From: JAVBOO01 sp031550435
Lineage (GTDB): Bacteria > Bacillota > Clostridia > Lachnospirales > WRAX01
Reading direction: 5' to 3'
DNA: 64,000 nucleotides
NCBI GenBank assembly: GCA_031550435.1
Contig: JAVBOO010000018.1
Span: forward strand, 82,007 to 146,006
The position numbers and the translations under genes are program-made. Below the pieces are notes generated by a model. The model had not been told where the DNA came from, made no database searches, and saw nothing but the letters and a program-made list of their open reading frames with translations. Positions 44,965 to 53,344 of the stretch are shown here, in pieces (the first letter of the stretch is position 1; each line of letters starts with the position of its first letter).

Positions 44965-46263
44965 ATAAAATAACAGCGGTTTTTTCTCAAGTATAAGATT
45001 TGTCGTTCGCATCGCGCACATTTTTCCGCACATGGAGCAGCTGTGCTTCTCGGCTGCGGGAACGCTTTCGTGATATTCACGGGCTTTTTTTGGATCGAGA
45101 GCATATGAATACATTTCTTCCCAATCAATGCGCCGTCTCGCGTCACTCATTTTGTCGTCTATATCCCGAGCGCCGAGAACACCTTTTGCGATATCCGCCG
45201 CATGGGCCGCGATTTTTGACGCAATTATTCCGTCCTTGACATCTTCTATATTCGGCAGCCGCAAATGTTCCGCCGGGGTCACATAGCATAGGAAGTCGGC
45301 ACCGTGCGAAGCTGCAATCGCTCCGCCGATTGCGGAAGTGATGTGATCGTAACCGGGGGCTATGTCCGTTACAATCGGCCCCAAGACATAGAACGGAGCG
45401 CCGTGGCACAGACGTTTTTGAAGCGTCATGTTTGCCTCGATCTCGTTTAGAGCCATATGACCGGGTCCTTCTACCAAAACGGATACATTTTTGTCCCAAG
45501 CGCGTTTTGTCAGTGTGCCGAGTTCGATTAATTCCATGATTTGCAAAGCGTCCGTGCTATCGTTTATGCTGCCGGGTCTAAGCGCATCGCCCAAGCTTAT
45601 CGTTACGTCATAACGGTACAAAATGTCCAGAACATCATCATAGTATTGGTAAAACGGGTTTTCCTCGCCCGTCATTTCCATCCAGGCAAACAGCAGCGAA
45701 CCGCCGCGCGAGACAATGTTTGTGAGCCTTCCGGCTTCTTTTAGTTTTTTTATGCATTGTTTTGTAAGGCCGGCATGTATGGTCATAAAGTCAACGCCTT
45801 GCGTGGCATGAAACTCCACAACTTTAAGAAAATCTCCTGCGGTTATCTGCGCCAACTCTTTCTCTAGATAACCGATTGCGTCGTACATGGGCACCGTGCC
45901 GATCATTGCGGGTGAAAAATCAATAAGCTGTTTTCGAAACGTGCTTGTTTTGCCGAAATTGCTAAGATCCATAATCGCATGTGCGCCAAGCTCGACGGAC
46001 AGCTTAACCTTTTCGAACTCCTTTGAGTAATCCGCGCAATCGCCGGAAACGCCGAGGTTGACATTGATTTTTGTTCTGAGTCCGTGCCCGATGCCTTCCG
46101 GGCTAAGCGAACCGTGCTTAACATTTGCGGGAATCGCGACCTTTCCCGAAGCGACGAGCTTTATAAGCTCTTCTTCTCTTATGTTTTCCTTTGCGGCAAC
46201 AACTTTTAGCTGATCGGTTACAATTCCTTTTTTTGCCGCTTCCATTTGCGTTTTGTATACCAT
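44950..46263 (-). CDS. thiC: HMP phosphate synthase ThiC
   Basis: A 437-aa radical-SAM enzyme that converts aminoimidazole ribotide to HMP phosphate. The C-terminal iron-sulfur motif reads CSMCGKMC (C-x2-C-x3-C, one residue shorter than the C-x2-C-x4-C of many ThiC proteins). GHG, DLSNFGKTS and EGPGHMALNEIEAN segments are intact. ATG 46263 (MVYKTQ) with GGAGG upstream is chosen; the open frame to 46353 is riboswitch DNA. The last codons (GDDN-stop) lie inside an R2 repeat. Confidence 0.95.
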   Translation of the reverse strand: MVYKTQMEAAKKGIVTDQLKVVAAKENIREEELIKLVASGKVAIPANVKHGSLSPEGIGHGLRTKINVNLGVSGDCADYSKEFEKVKLSVELGAHAIMDLSNFGKTSTFRKQLIDFSPAMIGTVPMYDAIGYLEKELAQITAGDFLKVVEFHATQGVDFMTIHAGLTKQCIKKLKEAGRLTNIVSRGGSLLFAWMEMTGEENPFYQYYDDVLDILYRYDVTISLGDALRPGSINDSTDALQIMELIELGTLTKRAWDKNVSVLVEGPGHMALNEIEANMTLQKRLCHGAPFYVLGPIVTDIAPGYDHITSAIGGAIAASHGADFLCYVTPAEHLRLPNIEDVKDGIIASKIAAHAADIAKGVLGARDIDDKMSDARRRIDWEEMYSYALDPKKAREYHESVPAAEKHSCSMCGKMCAMRTTNLILEKKPLLFYGDDN

Positions 46264-46284
46264 CCCAAACCTCCGAATAATAAA

Positions 46285-46312
46285 GGGACATTCCCCGAAC
46301 GAGGAATGTCCC
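46285..46312 (-). terminator. Riboswitch terminator upstream of thiC
   Basis: GGGACATTCC and GGAATGTCCC pair perfectly (10 bp), followed on the minus strand by TTTATTATT. It lies between the TPP aptamer and the thiC ribosome-binding site and is the likely expression platform. Confidence 0.85.
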
Positions 46313-46326
46313 ATAATATCATTGAC

Positions 46327-46413
46327 TGTTCTCCCTACGTTGGCATTATCCAAATCAGGTTAAAGGGTCGAAATTAACTAATTTCCTCTCAGCCTGTAAC
46401 ACAAGCTCCCCTA
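46327..46413 (-). ncRNA. TPP riboswitch
   Basis: On the minus strand the aptamer reads GGGGAGCTTGTG, GGCTGAGAGGAAA, CGACCCTTTAACCTGATTTG and GATAATGCCAACGTAGGGA, matching the THI-box consensus. It controls the thiC-thiW-thiE-thiD operon by transcription termination. Confidence 0.95.
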
Positions 46414-46433
46414 AACATATTAAATTTGTGCTA

Positions 46434-46462
46434 ATGTTAACATGGTTTTGCGAGGAAGTCAA
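46434..46462 (-). promoter_or_regulatory. Promoter of the thiamine operon
   Basis: On the minus strand TTGACT (46462-46457) and TAACAT (46439-46434) are 17 bases apart, just upstream of the TPP aptamer. Confidence 0.7.
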
Positions 46463-46678
46463 TACGAAGTCTGAAAGATACGCATGAATAAAGTCGCAGG
46501 AATAAAGAACGAGCCGGCGCCACCGATGTGCCTCAATAATAAAGTCATGTTGTAACAAATAATTAATTATTTCGAATGTAAAATCTTAATATATATATGC
46601 GAAAATATAAAGGCGGTATTTGTCGATATCTGTAGAAGAAGCATAGTTTGACCGAATGCGGCTTGGGGGAATGTAAGA

Positions 46679-47896
46679 GTGGAAAAGAAATATGTCGTGT
46701 TGTTCGTTGCGTTGTTTATTGCGTTCTCTGTAGTCGTATCACTTGTAATATTAAACAGTACGGGGGCTTCTGTCTTTACGGTTTCGCTCACGACACCCCA
46801 GGAGAGTTATACGTATACATATGAGCCGAGTGAAGGCGTGAGCGATTTTCCCGAGGGAACGGTAGAACCAACACCGCCCCCCACACCGACCCCCACACCC
46901 ACTCCCGAACCGACACCCGAGTCTGTTTTAGTCGATTATCACGGTCCGATCTATCATATATTTTTCCACCCGCTGGTCTGGAATCCAAAGCTGGCGTTTG
47001 ACGGCGACCGCGATTCTAAAGGCATGGACGAGTATATGGCAACAACCGACGAGTTTAAGCGGATTTTGCAGTCAACGTATGACAGAGGCTATGTACTCGC
47101 GGATTTGGATTTGTTTTACGGTGTTGAAGAGGGGAGCGGCGGTCGGGAATTTGTTCGCCATACAGTAAAGCTTCCCGAAAACAAAAAGCCACTTGTTATT
47201 TCGGTTGATGATATTTGCTATTACCAATATATGCAGGATAACGGATGTATTTCAAAGCTTGTTTTAAGCGAAAACGGGGAGATTGCCGACGCGGTTATAG
47301 ATAAAGACGGTAAAATAACCGTTACCCAAGGCCTGGACATAGTAACCGTGCTCGACTCGTTTGTAAAAGAGCACCCAGACTATTCATTCAACGGCTATAA
47401 GGCCCTTCTGGCTCCGACGGGCTTCGACGGGATACTGGGATACAGGACTCAGGCCGACTCTCCGAACAGAGAGGCCGAAATCGAGGCGGTTAAGCCGGTT
47501 GTTCAAAAGCTCAAGGAAACGGGCTATACATTTGCGTCGCACAGCTATTCACATGGGCATATGTCGAAGTTTAGTGTTAGCGGGATAACGGCAGACGCTT
47601 CCAAATGGAACGACGAAGTCGCTTCTATTGTCGGCCCGACAGACATATTCATTTATCCTTACGGAGACCGTGTCGAGTTCGGCACAGAGCAGCACAGGGT
47701 ACTCGAAAGCTTCGGATTTAGTATATTTTGCGGTGTCGGGCCAAGACCCTATGAAAAAATAAGCGGGAATTCCGTGCTGACGGACAGAATGAATGTGGAC
47801 GGAATAAGCCTAAGAAGGGCAGATGACTCATACTACAAGGATTTGTGGATTAATTCCGAAGTTATAGATCTGGATGCAAGAAGCGGTGTTAATTAG
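46679..47896 (+). CDS. Exported polysaccharide-deacetylase-like protein
   Basis: A 405-aa protein with an N-terminal membrane anchor (about 5-27), a Pro/Thr-rich linker (about 60-82, repeated PTPT) and a NodB-like domain. Metal-site motifs are visible: VDDICYY (Asp-Asp pair) near the domain start and SHSYSHGH (H-x3-H) later, with FIYPYGD after. It probably deacetylates a cell-wall or surface sugar. The start is GTG 46679 behind GGGGGAA. The gene is monocistronic and convergent with the operon at 47932. Confidence 0.8.
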   Translation: MEKKYVVLFVALFIAFSVVVSLVILNSTGASVFTVSLTTPQESYTYTYEPSEGVSDFPEGTVEPTPPPTPTPTPTPEPTPESVLVDYHGPIYHIFFHPLVWNPKLAFDGDRDSKGMDEYMATTDEFKRILQSTYDRGYVLADLDLFYGVEEGSGGREFVRHTVKLPENKKPLVISVDDICYYQYMQDNGCISKLVLSENGEIADAVIDKDGKITVTQGLDIVTVLDSFVKEHPDYSFNGYKALLAPTGFDGILGYRTQADSPNREAEIEAVKPVVQKLKETGYTFASHSYSHGHMSKFSVSGITADASKWNDEVASIVGPTDIFIYPYGDRVEFGTEQHRVLESFGFSIFCGVGPRPYEKISGNSVLTDRMNVDGISLRRADDSYYKDLWINSEVIDLDARSGVN

Positions 47897-47931
47897 ATGC
47901 CGTTAAATAACTTTGCAGCTACTCGGCGCGG

Positions 47932-49023
47932 TTACCGTTTATCCGCGACGAGTAGCTTTTTTCTGGTCTCCTCAAAATTTGCCGCTTTTTTATCGCGTTC
48001 TCCGTGACCGAAAACGGGAAGATAGTATCTTTTAAGTACAAACGCGTTTATCAGAGCGGTTATGAGTGTTCCGAGCGCAAGTATCGGAAAGAAAAAATAG
48101 CTGAAACCGAGGCTTATATAAGGAATATTTCTCAGGGCCTCGATTATTATTATGCCAATGAGCATACAAGCCGTTGAGTTGACTTTCATCTCTGCCGGGC
48201 GTTTTGCGGCAAAATAGCTCCTTATAGTTCGACTGAACGGGGGATGAAAAGGAAGGTCGCGCTTGCCGTAAATATATGAGTTTAGCGTCTCGGTTACTGT
48301 ATGTCCCAAAATGAGGGAAAGCGAAGCCTCTCCCGCGATGAGAGCGGCGAAAAAAACAGCCGCGAGTAAAATCGAAAACGGGAAAAACAGCAGAGAAATC
48401 GTGAACACCAAAAAAGCCAAAGCCAGAGAAACATAGGTTACGATTCCGTTTTTTATAAGCCTGAGCGGTTCATGATACAAAAGCATGCCGCCCTGCTCGA
48501 TAAAGCTTCTTTTTATCATAAGCACGAGGTAAGCAAGTGTGATTCTGAGTGCGGACATCCAAAGCCAAACGTGGGTAAAGCTGTCGTCTGTCACGGTGTA
48601 ATTGTTGTACTCGGATGTTTTCAGGAAAATGCCGAACTCCGCAAACATCTGCGATATTTTCGCGCTCTCGCTGCCGGAAACAACGCGGGACGAAAGTGTT
48701 TTGATTTCACCGTCAATATTAGAGTCCGCCGAGACTGAAACATCGGAAAAGAGACTGTATACGTTGCCTTTGATATTCGACCTAAGCTCAACATTCGAAA
48801 AAAACAGATACAGATCTCCTTCTTGCTCCGCTTCGATTCTGCCGGACGCAAACAAAAAAAGAAGCCTGCTGTTGTTTCGAGAGGACTGCACATAACCCTT
48901 CGAAGCAACGACGGTCACGTCCGTTTTGCCGCTTTCGGCGGCAAATACGGCGCGTGCAGGCAGTATCAAAAGTACAAACCCGATCAAAACCGTCAATAAG
49001 ACTTGGCTTCTCTTTGTTTTCAT
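47932..49023 (-). CDS. Membrane protein with bactofilin-like exported domain
   Basis: A 363-aa protein with a signal peptide (1-29, ending FAA). A short beta-repeat domain (about 35-125) with patterns such as GDLYLFFSNVEL and GNVYSLFSDVSVSAD resembles polymer-forming bactofilin repeats. About five membrane helices (about 150-340) and a charged tail follow. It starts directly at the end of the anti-sigma gene. It may be the effector or sensor of the sigma system. The assignment is by pattern only. Confidence 0.6.
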   Translation of the reverse strand: MKTKRSQVLLTVLIGFVLLILPARAVFAAESGKTDVTVVASKGYVQSSRNNSRLLFLFASGRIEAEQEGDLYLFFSNVELRSNIKGNVYSLFSDVSVSADSNIDGEIKTLSSRVVSGSESAKISQMFAEFGIFLKTSEYNNYTVTDDSFTHVWLWMSALRITLAYLVLMIKRSFIEQGGMLLYHEPLRLIKNGIVTYVSLALAFLVFTISLLFFPFSILLAAVFFAALIAGEASLSLILGHTVTETLNSYIYGKRDLPFHPPFSRTIRSYFAAKRPAEMKVNSTACMLIGIIIIEALRNIPYISLGFSYFFFPILALGTLITALINAFVLKRYYLPVFGHGERDKKAANFEETRKKLLVADKR

Positions 49024-49592
49024 TAAGCGTTAACTCCGGACTTCTTCTTTCTGCCGATATACAGCCTTATTCCGACAAGAACCGCTGCGGCAGCTAAGAA
49101 AATGAACTTATAAGTGTCCAAGAACACGAAAGAACCATGCACGACCGAATCGACCGCTGTTCCCAGATTAGCTATATATTCTTGTACCAGCGCATCAAGC
49201 GGCCGGAGAAACGAAGCTATCCCCGCAAGCGAAGGCGTTTGAGACATATAGTCCAATATAGCGGCCTTATTCGAAATAAGCATGAACACGACCGCAACAA
49301 TGACGGAAGCGACGCCGAGCACAACACACATAAAACTGTCTACGCGGGCAGCGATTTTTTTCGTATATATATCAATATTTTGCAGTTTTTCCAAAACGCA
49401 GAGCTCGAAACCGTGCGGTGCGTCAAAAATCTCGACATCATCGAAGCAAGACAGTATTTCGTCATACATCTCAAGATCGGCCTTGCATGAAGGGCAGGCA
49501 GCGGCATGGCGCTTAAGCTTATCCGCTTCTTTGTTTGTGATTGTTTTATCCATAAATTTCATCATAAGATTGGCGGAATTTTTACACTCCAT
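49023..49592 (-). CDS. Anti-sigma factor with zinc-finger domain
   Basis: A 189-aa transmembrane anti-sigma factor. The N-terminal zf-HC2 domain (about 1-45) has His-x3-Cys-x2-Cys (KRHAAACPSCK). Two membrane helices lie near 95-118 and 155-180. ATG 49592 is favoured over GTG 49601 by ribosome-binding-site spacing. It overlaps the sigma gene end and so is co-translated with it. Release of the sigma factor probably needs an envelope signal. Confidence 0.85.
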   Translation of the reverse strand: MECKNSANLMMKFMDKTITNKEADKLKRHAAACPSCKADLEMYDEILSCFDDVEIFDAPHGFELCVLEKLQNIDIYTKKIAARVDSFMCVVLGVASVIVAVVFMLISNKAAILDYMSQTPSLAGIASFLRPLDALVQEYIANLGTAVDSVVHGSFVFLDTYKFIFLAAAAVLVGIRLYIGRKKKSGVNA

Positions 49593-50154
49593 AGCTCTCA
49601 CCCTCTCTCAACCCGACAAGCATTTCTTTAAGAAGTTTTCTTCCCCTGAATATCCTGTTTTTGACTTTTGACAGCGGCTCCTCCGTAATATCGGATATTT
49701 CCTGATAAGAAAGCCCTTGCTGATGGTAGAGCACTATCGGCAGTTTGTACATATCGGGAAGCTCTTTTACAGCGTTGTTTACGGCCGCCATTCTTTCTTT
49801 TGCGACAAGCTGACGTTCGGGTGTTTCATACGTTGCAGCGTCATATTCTATGTCTTCGAACGAAACGGACTCCGCTCTGTTTTTTCTTCTGTAATCTATA
49901 ACGTGATTTGTTGTTATTCTGATTATCCAGGTTGAAAGCTTGAAATCGGGATAGTATTTGTCGAGATTTTTATAAAGCTTAACAAATACTTCCTGTGCAA
50001 GGTCGTTGGCCTCTTCGCGGTTGTTGACCATTCGCAATATCACGGAATAGACCAGATTTTTGTATCTGGCGACTATTTCCGAAAATATTTGCTTGTCTCC
50101 GTTAAGACAAGCCGTAATAAGCTCGTAGTCAGTCATTTTATCTGCAGCTTGCAC
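49582..50154 (-). CDS. ECF-type RNA polymerase sigma factor
   Basis: A 190-aa group-IV sigma factor. Region 2 (LVYSVILRMVNNREEANDLAQEVFVKLYKN) and region 4 (LPIVLYHQQGLSYQEISDITEEPLSKVKNRIFRGRKLL) are complete. The start is GTG 50154, with GGGAGG eight bases upstream; the in-frame ATG at 50178 has none. It is the first gene of a three-gene operon. An inverted repeat CAATACTT...AAGTATTG (50176-50205) overlies its leader. Confidence 0.9.
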   Translation of the reverse strand: MQAADKMTDYELITACLNGDKQIFSEIVARYKNLVYSVILRMVNNREEANDLAQEVFVKLYKNLDKYYPDFKLSTWIIRITTNHVIDYRRKNRAESVSFEDIEYDAATYETPERQLVAKERMAAVNNAVKELPDMYKLPIVLYHQQGLSYQEISDITEEPLSKVKNRIFRGRKLLKEMLVGLREGESYGV

Positions 50155-50175
50155 CGTGACACCCTCCCGGAAAAC

Positions 50176-50205
50176 CAATACTTACGGCAATTTCCGAAAG
50201 TATTG
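50176..50205. promoter_or_regulatory. Inverted repeat upstream of the sigma gene
   Basis: CAATACTT (50176-50183) and AAGTATTG (50198-50205) are perfect 8-bp arms, 14 bases apart, 22 bases before the GTG. It could be an operator or leader hairpin. No regulator is assigned. Confidence 0.4.
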
Positions 50206-50252
50206 TAAAAATCCGGAAACGACGTAGTAAATTCTTTTGTTAAACGCTGATT

Positions 50253-50340
50253 ATTGAGGCGACAATTAAACCATTAGCTAAACTTGTCGCCTTAATCCCC
50301 TTTTAGGCCATCAGGGCCGGTATAAGGGGTTCAATACCAT
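50253..50340 (-). repeat. R2 dispersed repeat, truncated copy
   Basis: The plus strand reads ATTGAGGCGACAATTAAACC, then CCCCTTTTAGGCC and GGGCCGGTATAAGGGG. It is the reverse orientation of 44857-44964. The GATTAAACC end hairpin is missing. Confidence 0.75.
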
Positions 50341-50482
50341 AATCTAAACGAAAGTCGCAAGTAAAATCATCGCAGGTATGTTAAAGAATTGTCTTGTATA
50401 TTATCCATAACACATACGCAAAAAAATCTGCCGGGTCTGAAAGATTTGCTGTGCCTACAAAATTTTTACGCGGGAATTGTTA

Positions 50483-50562
50483 TGTTTTGTTGCCGAAGTA
50501 ATATTACCGCGGAAGTTAAATACCATATAAAATACTTACGCGGTTACTCGTGCCGAAGTAAC
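50483..50562 (+). repeat. R3 dispersed repeat, compact copy
   Basis: TGTTTTGTTGCCGAAGTAAT is joined directly to ATTACCGCGGAAGTTAAATA and the conserved CATATAAAATACTTACGCGG segment, ending GCCGAAGTAAC. The inner GC-rich stem of the 9365 copy is missing. The frame at 50389-50802 merely translates this repeat. Confidence 0.7.
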
Positions 50563-50652
50563 AGTGAATTCGATTTACAGTGCGGCAGTGTTTCGCACAG
50601 AAAATCTGACTTTGGCTTGTGTAACTCTCGAATCTTAAATCCGCTTCTTGCG

Positions 50653-51021
50653 CTATTCTCTCTCGATACCGCAGATTTTCCAGTCCCCGGATTTATCCGG
50701 TTCAAACGTTGTATACAAATGTACTATGCTTTTCGACTCGCCGGAAAACAATATCGAACTTGTTCTGATATTGTTCGGAAGCTTGACAAACCGTACAGCT
50801 GAAAGCCGGGTATAACTGTCCGCAATCGAAAAAATGTTTTTGAGCTTGCCGTAGTCCAGAGTGCAGCTGAGCCTAATAACCTTTGAAAGATATCTTTCCG
50901 CGACATCGTATGCGCCGTCGGCAACGGCATTAATAAAACTATCGACTACGCTCGTATCTTCTCCGAAAAGCGTAAAAAACGGCAGTTTGTTTGTAGCTGA
51001 ATGATTTTGCAGAATCGACAA
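50653..51021 (-). CDS. Small protein of unknown function (122 aa)
   Basis: A 122-aa soluble protein. TTG 51021 (MSILQNHSATNK) follows a GGAGGGATTCAT site; the longer open frame to 51216 overlaps mnmG and lacks coding character. The C-terminal half (SIVHLYTTFEPDKSGDWKIC) loosely resembles the cone-shaped SnoaL/NTF2-type fold. It lies 164 bases after mnmG in the same direction. No function is assigned. Confidence 0.55.
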   Translation of the reverse strand: MSILQNHSATNKLPFFTLFGEDTSVVDSFINAVADGAYDVAERYLSKVIRLSCTLDYGKLKNIFSIADSYTRLSAVRFVKLPNNIRTSSILFSGESKSIVHLYTTFEPDKSGDWKICGIERE

Positions 51022-51184
51022 ATGAATCCCTCCGTATAGGGTTAACCCTATATGTAACTGACTTGCATAATTTAATCTATGGGGTTTTAAATTTTTTGCG
51101 CTTGTGTTTGCCAGGTTTATTGCGCGGGAATTAAATCCTGCGCCGTACCGTCTCAGGTTGCAGCGCGAATGAGATATCACAGGC

Positions 51185-53074
51185 TCAAGATTTTGACCCG
51201 TATTCCATGCAGACAAGAAGAACCGATATATCGGCCGGAGATATTCCCGTTATTCTGGATGCCTGTCCAACGTTTTCGGGTCTGAAACTGTTCAACTTTT
51301 GCCTTGCCTCAAGACTTATACCTTTGAGCGAGGAATAATCGAAATCCTTCGGCAACAGCCTTTTTTCAAGCTTTTTAAACTGTTCGACCTGTATACTCTG
51401 GCGCTTTAGATAGCCCTCGTATTTTACGGCGATATTCACCTGTTCTCTTACAGACGGAGGTAACGGTTTTCTTTCCGGGTCTAACGGCGCGAGCATGTCA
51501 TAGCTGAGTTCGGCACGCTTTATAAGATCTGCGAGCTTGATGCCCGTGGAAAGTCCTGCGCTTCCGTGCTCTGCCAGCAAGGAGTTTACGGTTTCTGACG
51601 GCGGGATATTCACGCTGCCGACTCGGTTTATCTCGTCCCGGATTAAGTCTCTTTTAGCCGCGAACATCAAAAAGCGCTCTTGATCTATAAGCCCCGCGCC
51701 GTATCCGATTTCCGTCAGGCGAAGGTCGGCATTGTCCTGGCGCAGAAGCAGCCTGTATTCGGCTCTGGACGTCATCATCCTGTAAGGCTCGTTTGTGCCT
51801 TTTGTAACAAGGTCGTCTATCAAAACTCCTATATAAGCTTCGTCTCTGCCGAGAACGATCGGAGCTTTGCCGTTTACAAGCATAGCCGCGTTTATTCCCG
51901 CGATTAGACCTTGACAGGCCGCTTCTTCGTACCCGCTCGAACCGTTTAACTGACCGGCCGAGAAAAGGCCGGGAAAATTCTTAAATTCCAGCGAGAGCTT
52001 CAACTGGGTCGAATCGACGCAGTCGTACTCGATTGCATAGCCGTTTCTGGTAATAACCGCGTTTTCCAGCCCTTCGACCGAGCAGTACATCTCGGTTTGA
52101 ACATCCTCGGGCAGCGAAGTGGACATGCCTGATATATACATCTCGTTAGTATCAAGTCCTTCAGGCTCTATAAAAATCTGGTGCCGCTCTTTGTCCGCGA
52201 AACGAACGACTTTGTCTTCAATGGATGGGCAGTATCTCGTCCCTGTACCCTCTATAACGCCCGTATACATCGGCGAGCGGTGTATATTCCCGCGTATAAT
52301 CGAGTGTGTTTTCTCGTTTGTGTATCCGAGCCAGCATGAGACCTGCGGCTTAGATATATTTTTATCGACATTTTCGAACGAAAACGGAACGATGATTTCG
52401 TCTCCGTACTGCTCGGAAAACTTCGAGTAATCGACGGTTTTGCCGTCAATTCTCGCCGGAGTGCCCGTTTTAAAGCGGTAAAAGTTTATGCCCAGAGCTT
52501 TGAGCTTGTCTGTTAGCCTTATCGAGTTTTTATAGCCGTTCGGGCCGCATTCCGAAACGACGTTTCCGTAAAGGCAACGCGAATTCAAATACGTTCCCGC
52601 GCAAAGCACAACGGTTTTTGTCTCGATAAGCGCTCCGGACTCGGAGGTCACGGAGTTAACCTTTCCTGTTTCGTCAACGTTTACGGCAATGATTTCCTGT
52701 TGTTTTATTGTCAAACCGCCGGTATTTTCAAGCGTTCTTTTCATTTCGGAGGAATACGCCCGCTTGTCTGCCTGTGCCCTGAGTGATTGAACGGCCGGGC
52801 CTTTGCTTGTGTTAAGCATGCGCGACTGTATAAATGTTTTGTCGATATTTTTGCCCATTTCTCCGCCAAGAGCGTCGATTTCGCGTACAAGGTGACCCTT
52901 GGACGTTCCGCCGATGTTCGGATTGCAGGGCATCATCGCCACCGAGTCGAGATTAATGCAGAACATGATTGTTTTCAGTCCGAGGCGCGCGCAGGCAAGA
53001 GCCGCCTCGCAGCCGGCATGTCCTCCGCCGATAATAACCGCATCGTAGCGGTCGGGTTTTGCTAATCCTTTCAA
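51185..53074 (-). CDS. mnmG: tRNA uridine-34 modification enzyme MnmG
   Basis: A 629-aa FAD protein that, with MnmE, installs carboxymethylaminomethyl groups on tRNA wobble uridine. The FAD-binding GGGHAGCEAALACARLG (17-33), NPNIGGTSKGHL, the family's GxCYLxG-type FAGTYLN region and the helical C-terminal domain are all present. The complete length is typical. mnmE is not in the window. Confidence 0.96.
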   Translation of the reverse strand: MKGLAKPDRYDAVIIGGGHAGCEAALACARLGLKTIMFCINLDSVAMMPCNPNIGGTSKGHLVREIDALGGEMGKNIDKTFIQSRMLNTSKGPAVQSLRAQADKRAYSSEMKRTLENTGGLTIKQQEIIAVNVDETGKVNSVTSESGALIETKTVVLCAGTYLNSRCLYGNVVSECGPNGYKNSIRLTDKLKALGINFYRFKTGTPARIDGKTVDYSKFSEQYGDEIIVPFSFENVDKNISKPQVSCWLGYTNEKTHSIIRGNIHRSPMYTGVIEGTGTRYCPSIEDKVVRFADKERHQIFIEPEGLDTNEMYISGMSTSLPEDVQTEMYCSVEGLENAVITRNGYAIEYDCVDSTQLKLSLEFKNFPGLFSAGQLNGSSGYEEAACQGLIAGINAAMLVNGKAPIVLGRDEAYIGVLIDDLVTKGTNEPYRMMTSRAEYRLLLRQDNADLRLTEIGYGAGLIDQERFLMFAAKRDLIRDEINRVGSVNIPPSETVNSLLAEHGSAGLSTGIKLADLIKRAELSYDMLAPLDPERKPLPPSVREQVNIAVKYEGYLKRQSIQVEQFKKLEKRLLPKDFDYSSLKGISLEARQKLNSFRPENVGQASRITGISPADISVLLVCMEYGSKS

Positions 53075-53166
53075 ATTATCACCTTGCGCTTGTAAAGAAT
53101 ATAATTAAATGGTATTATGATTAGTACCGCAAAACAGTATACACGCAAAAAATGTGCCGTTATACG

Positions 53167-53326
53167 GCTTCGCGGCGCGACTGTTCGGCTTGTTCGGCAC
53201 TTAATTATCCGGCCTCTCAAGCCCTCGCTCCGTTTTTGCCTTGCCCGCTTTGCGGGCTTTCGCAAAAGACTGCGCTTGCAGTCGTCCGCTTCGCGGCGCG
53301 ACTGTTCGGCTTGTTCGGCACTTAAT
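53167..53326 (+). repeat. Pair of 39-bp direct repeats
   Basis: 53167-53205 and 53288-53326 are identical over 39 bases (beginning GCTTCGCGGCGCGACTGT), separated by 82 bases of GC-rich sequence containing CCCGCTTTGCGGGC. They fill the divergent gap between mnmG and the GdpP-like gene. Unit length and spacing match the pair at 9736-9896, though the sequences differ. Confidence 0.8.
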
Positions 53327-53344
53327 ATTAGGGAGGCGTTACTC

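Noticed and set aside
46355..46558. 67-codon minus-strand frame upstream of thiC
   Set aside because: It covers the promoter and TPP aptamer, not protein-coding sequence.
50389..50802. 137-codon plus-strand frame
   Set aside because: It spans an R3 repeat and lies antisense to the small gene at 50653-51021.
53117..53344. 76-residue N-terminal extension of the GdpP-like frame
   Set aside because: It is Arg-rich translation of the 39-bp repeats. ATG 53345 has a well-placed GGGAGG.
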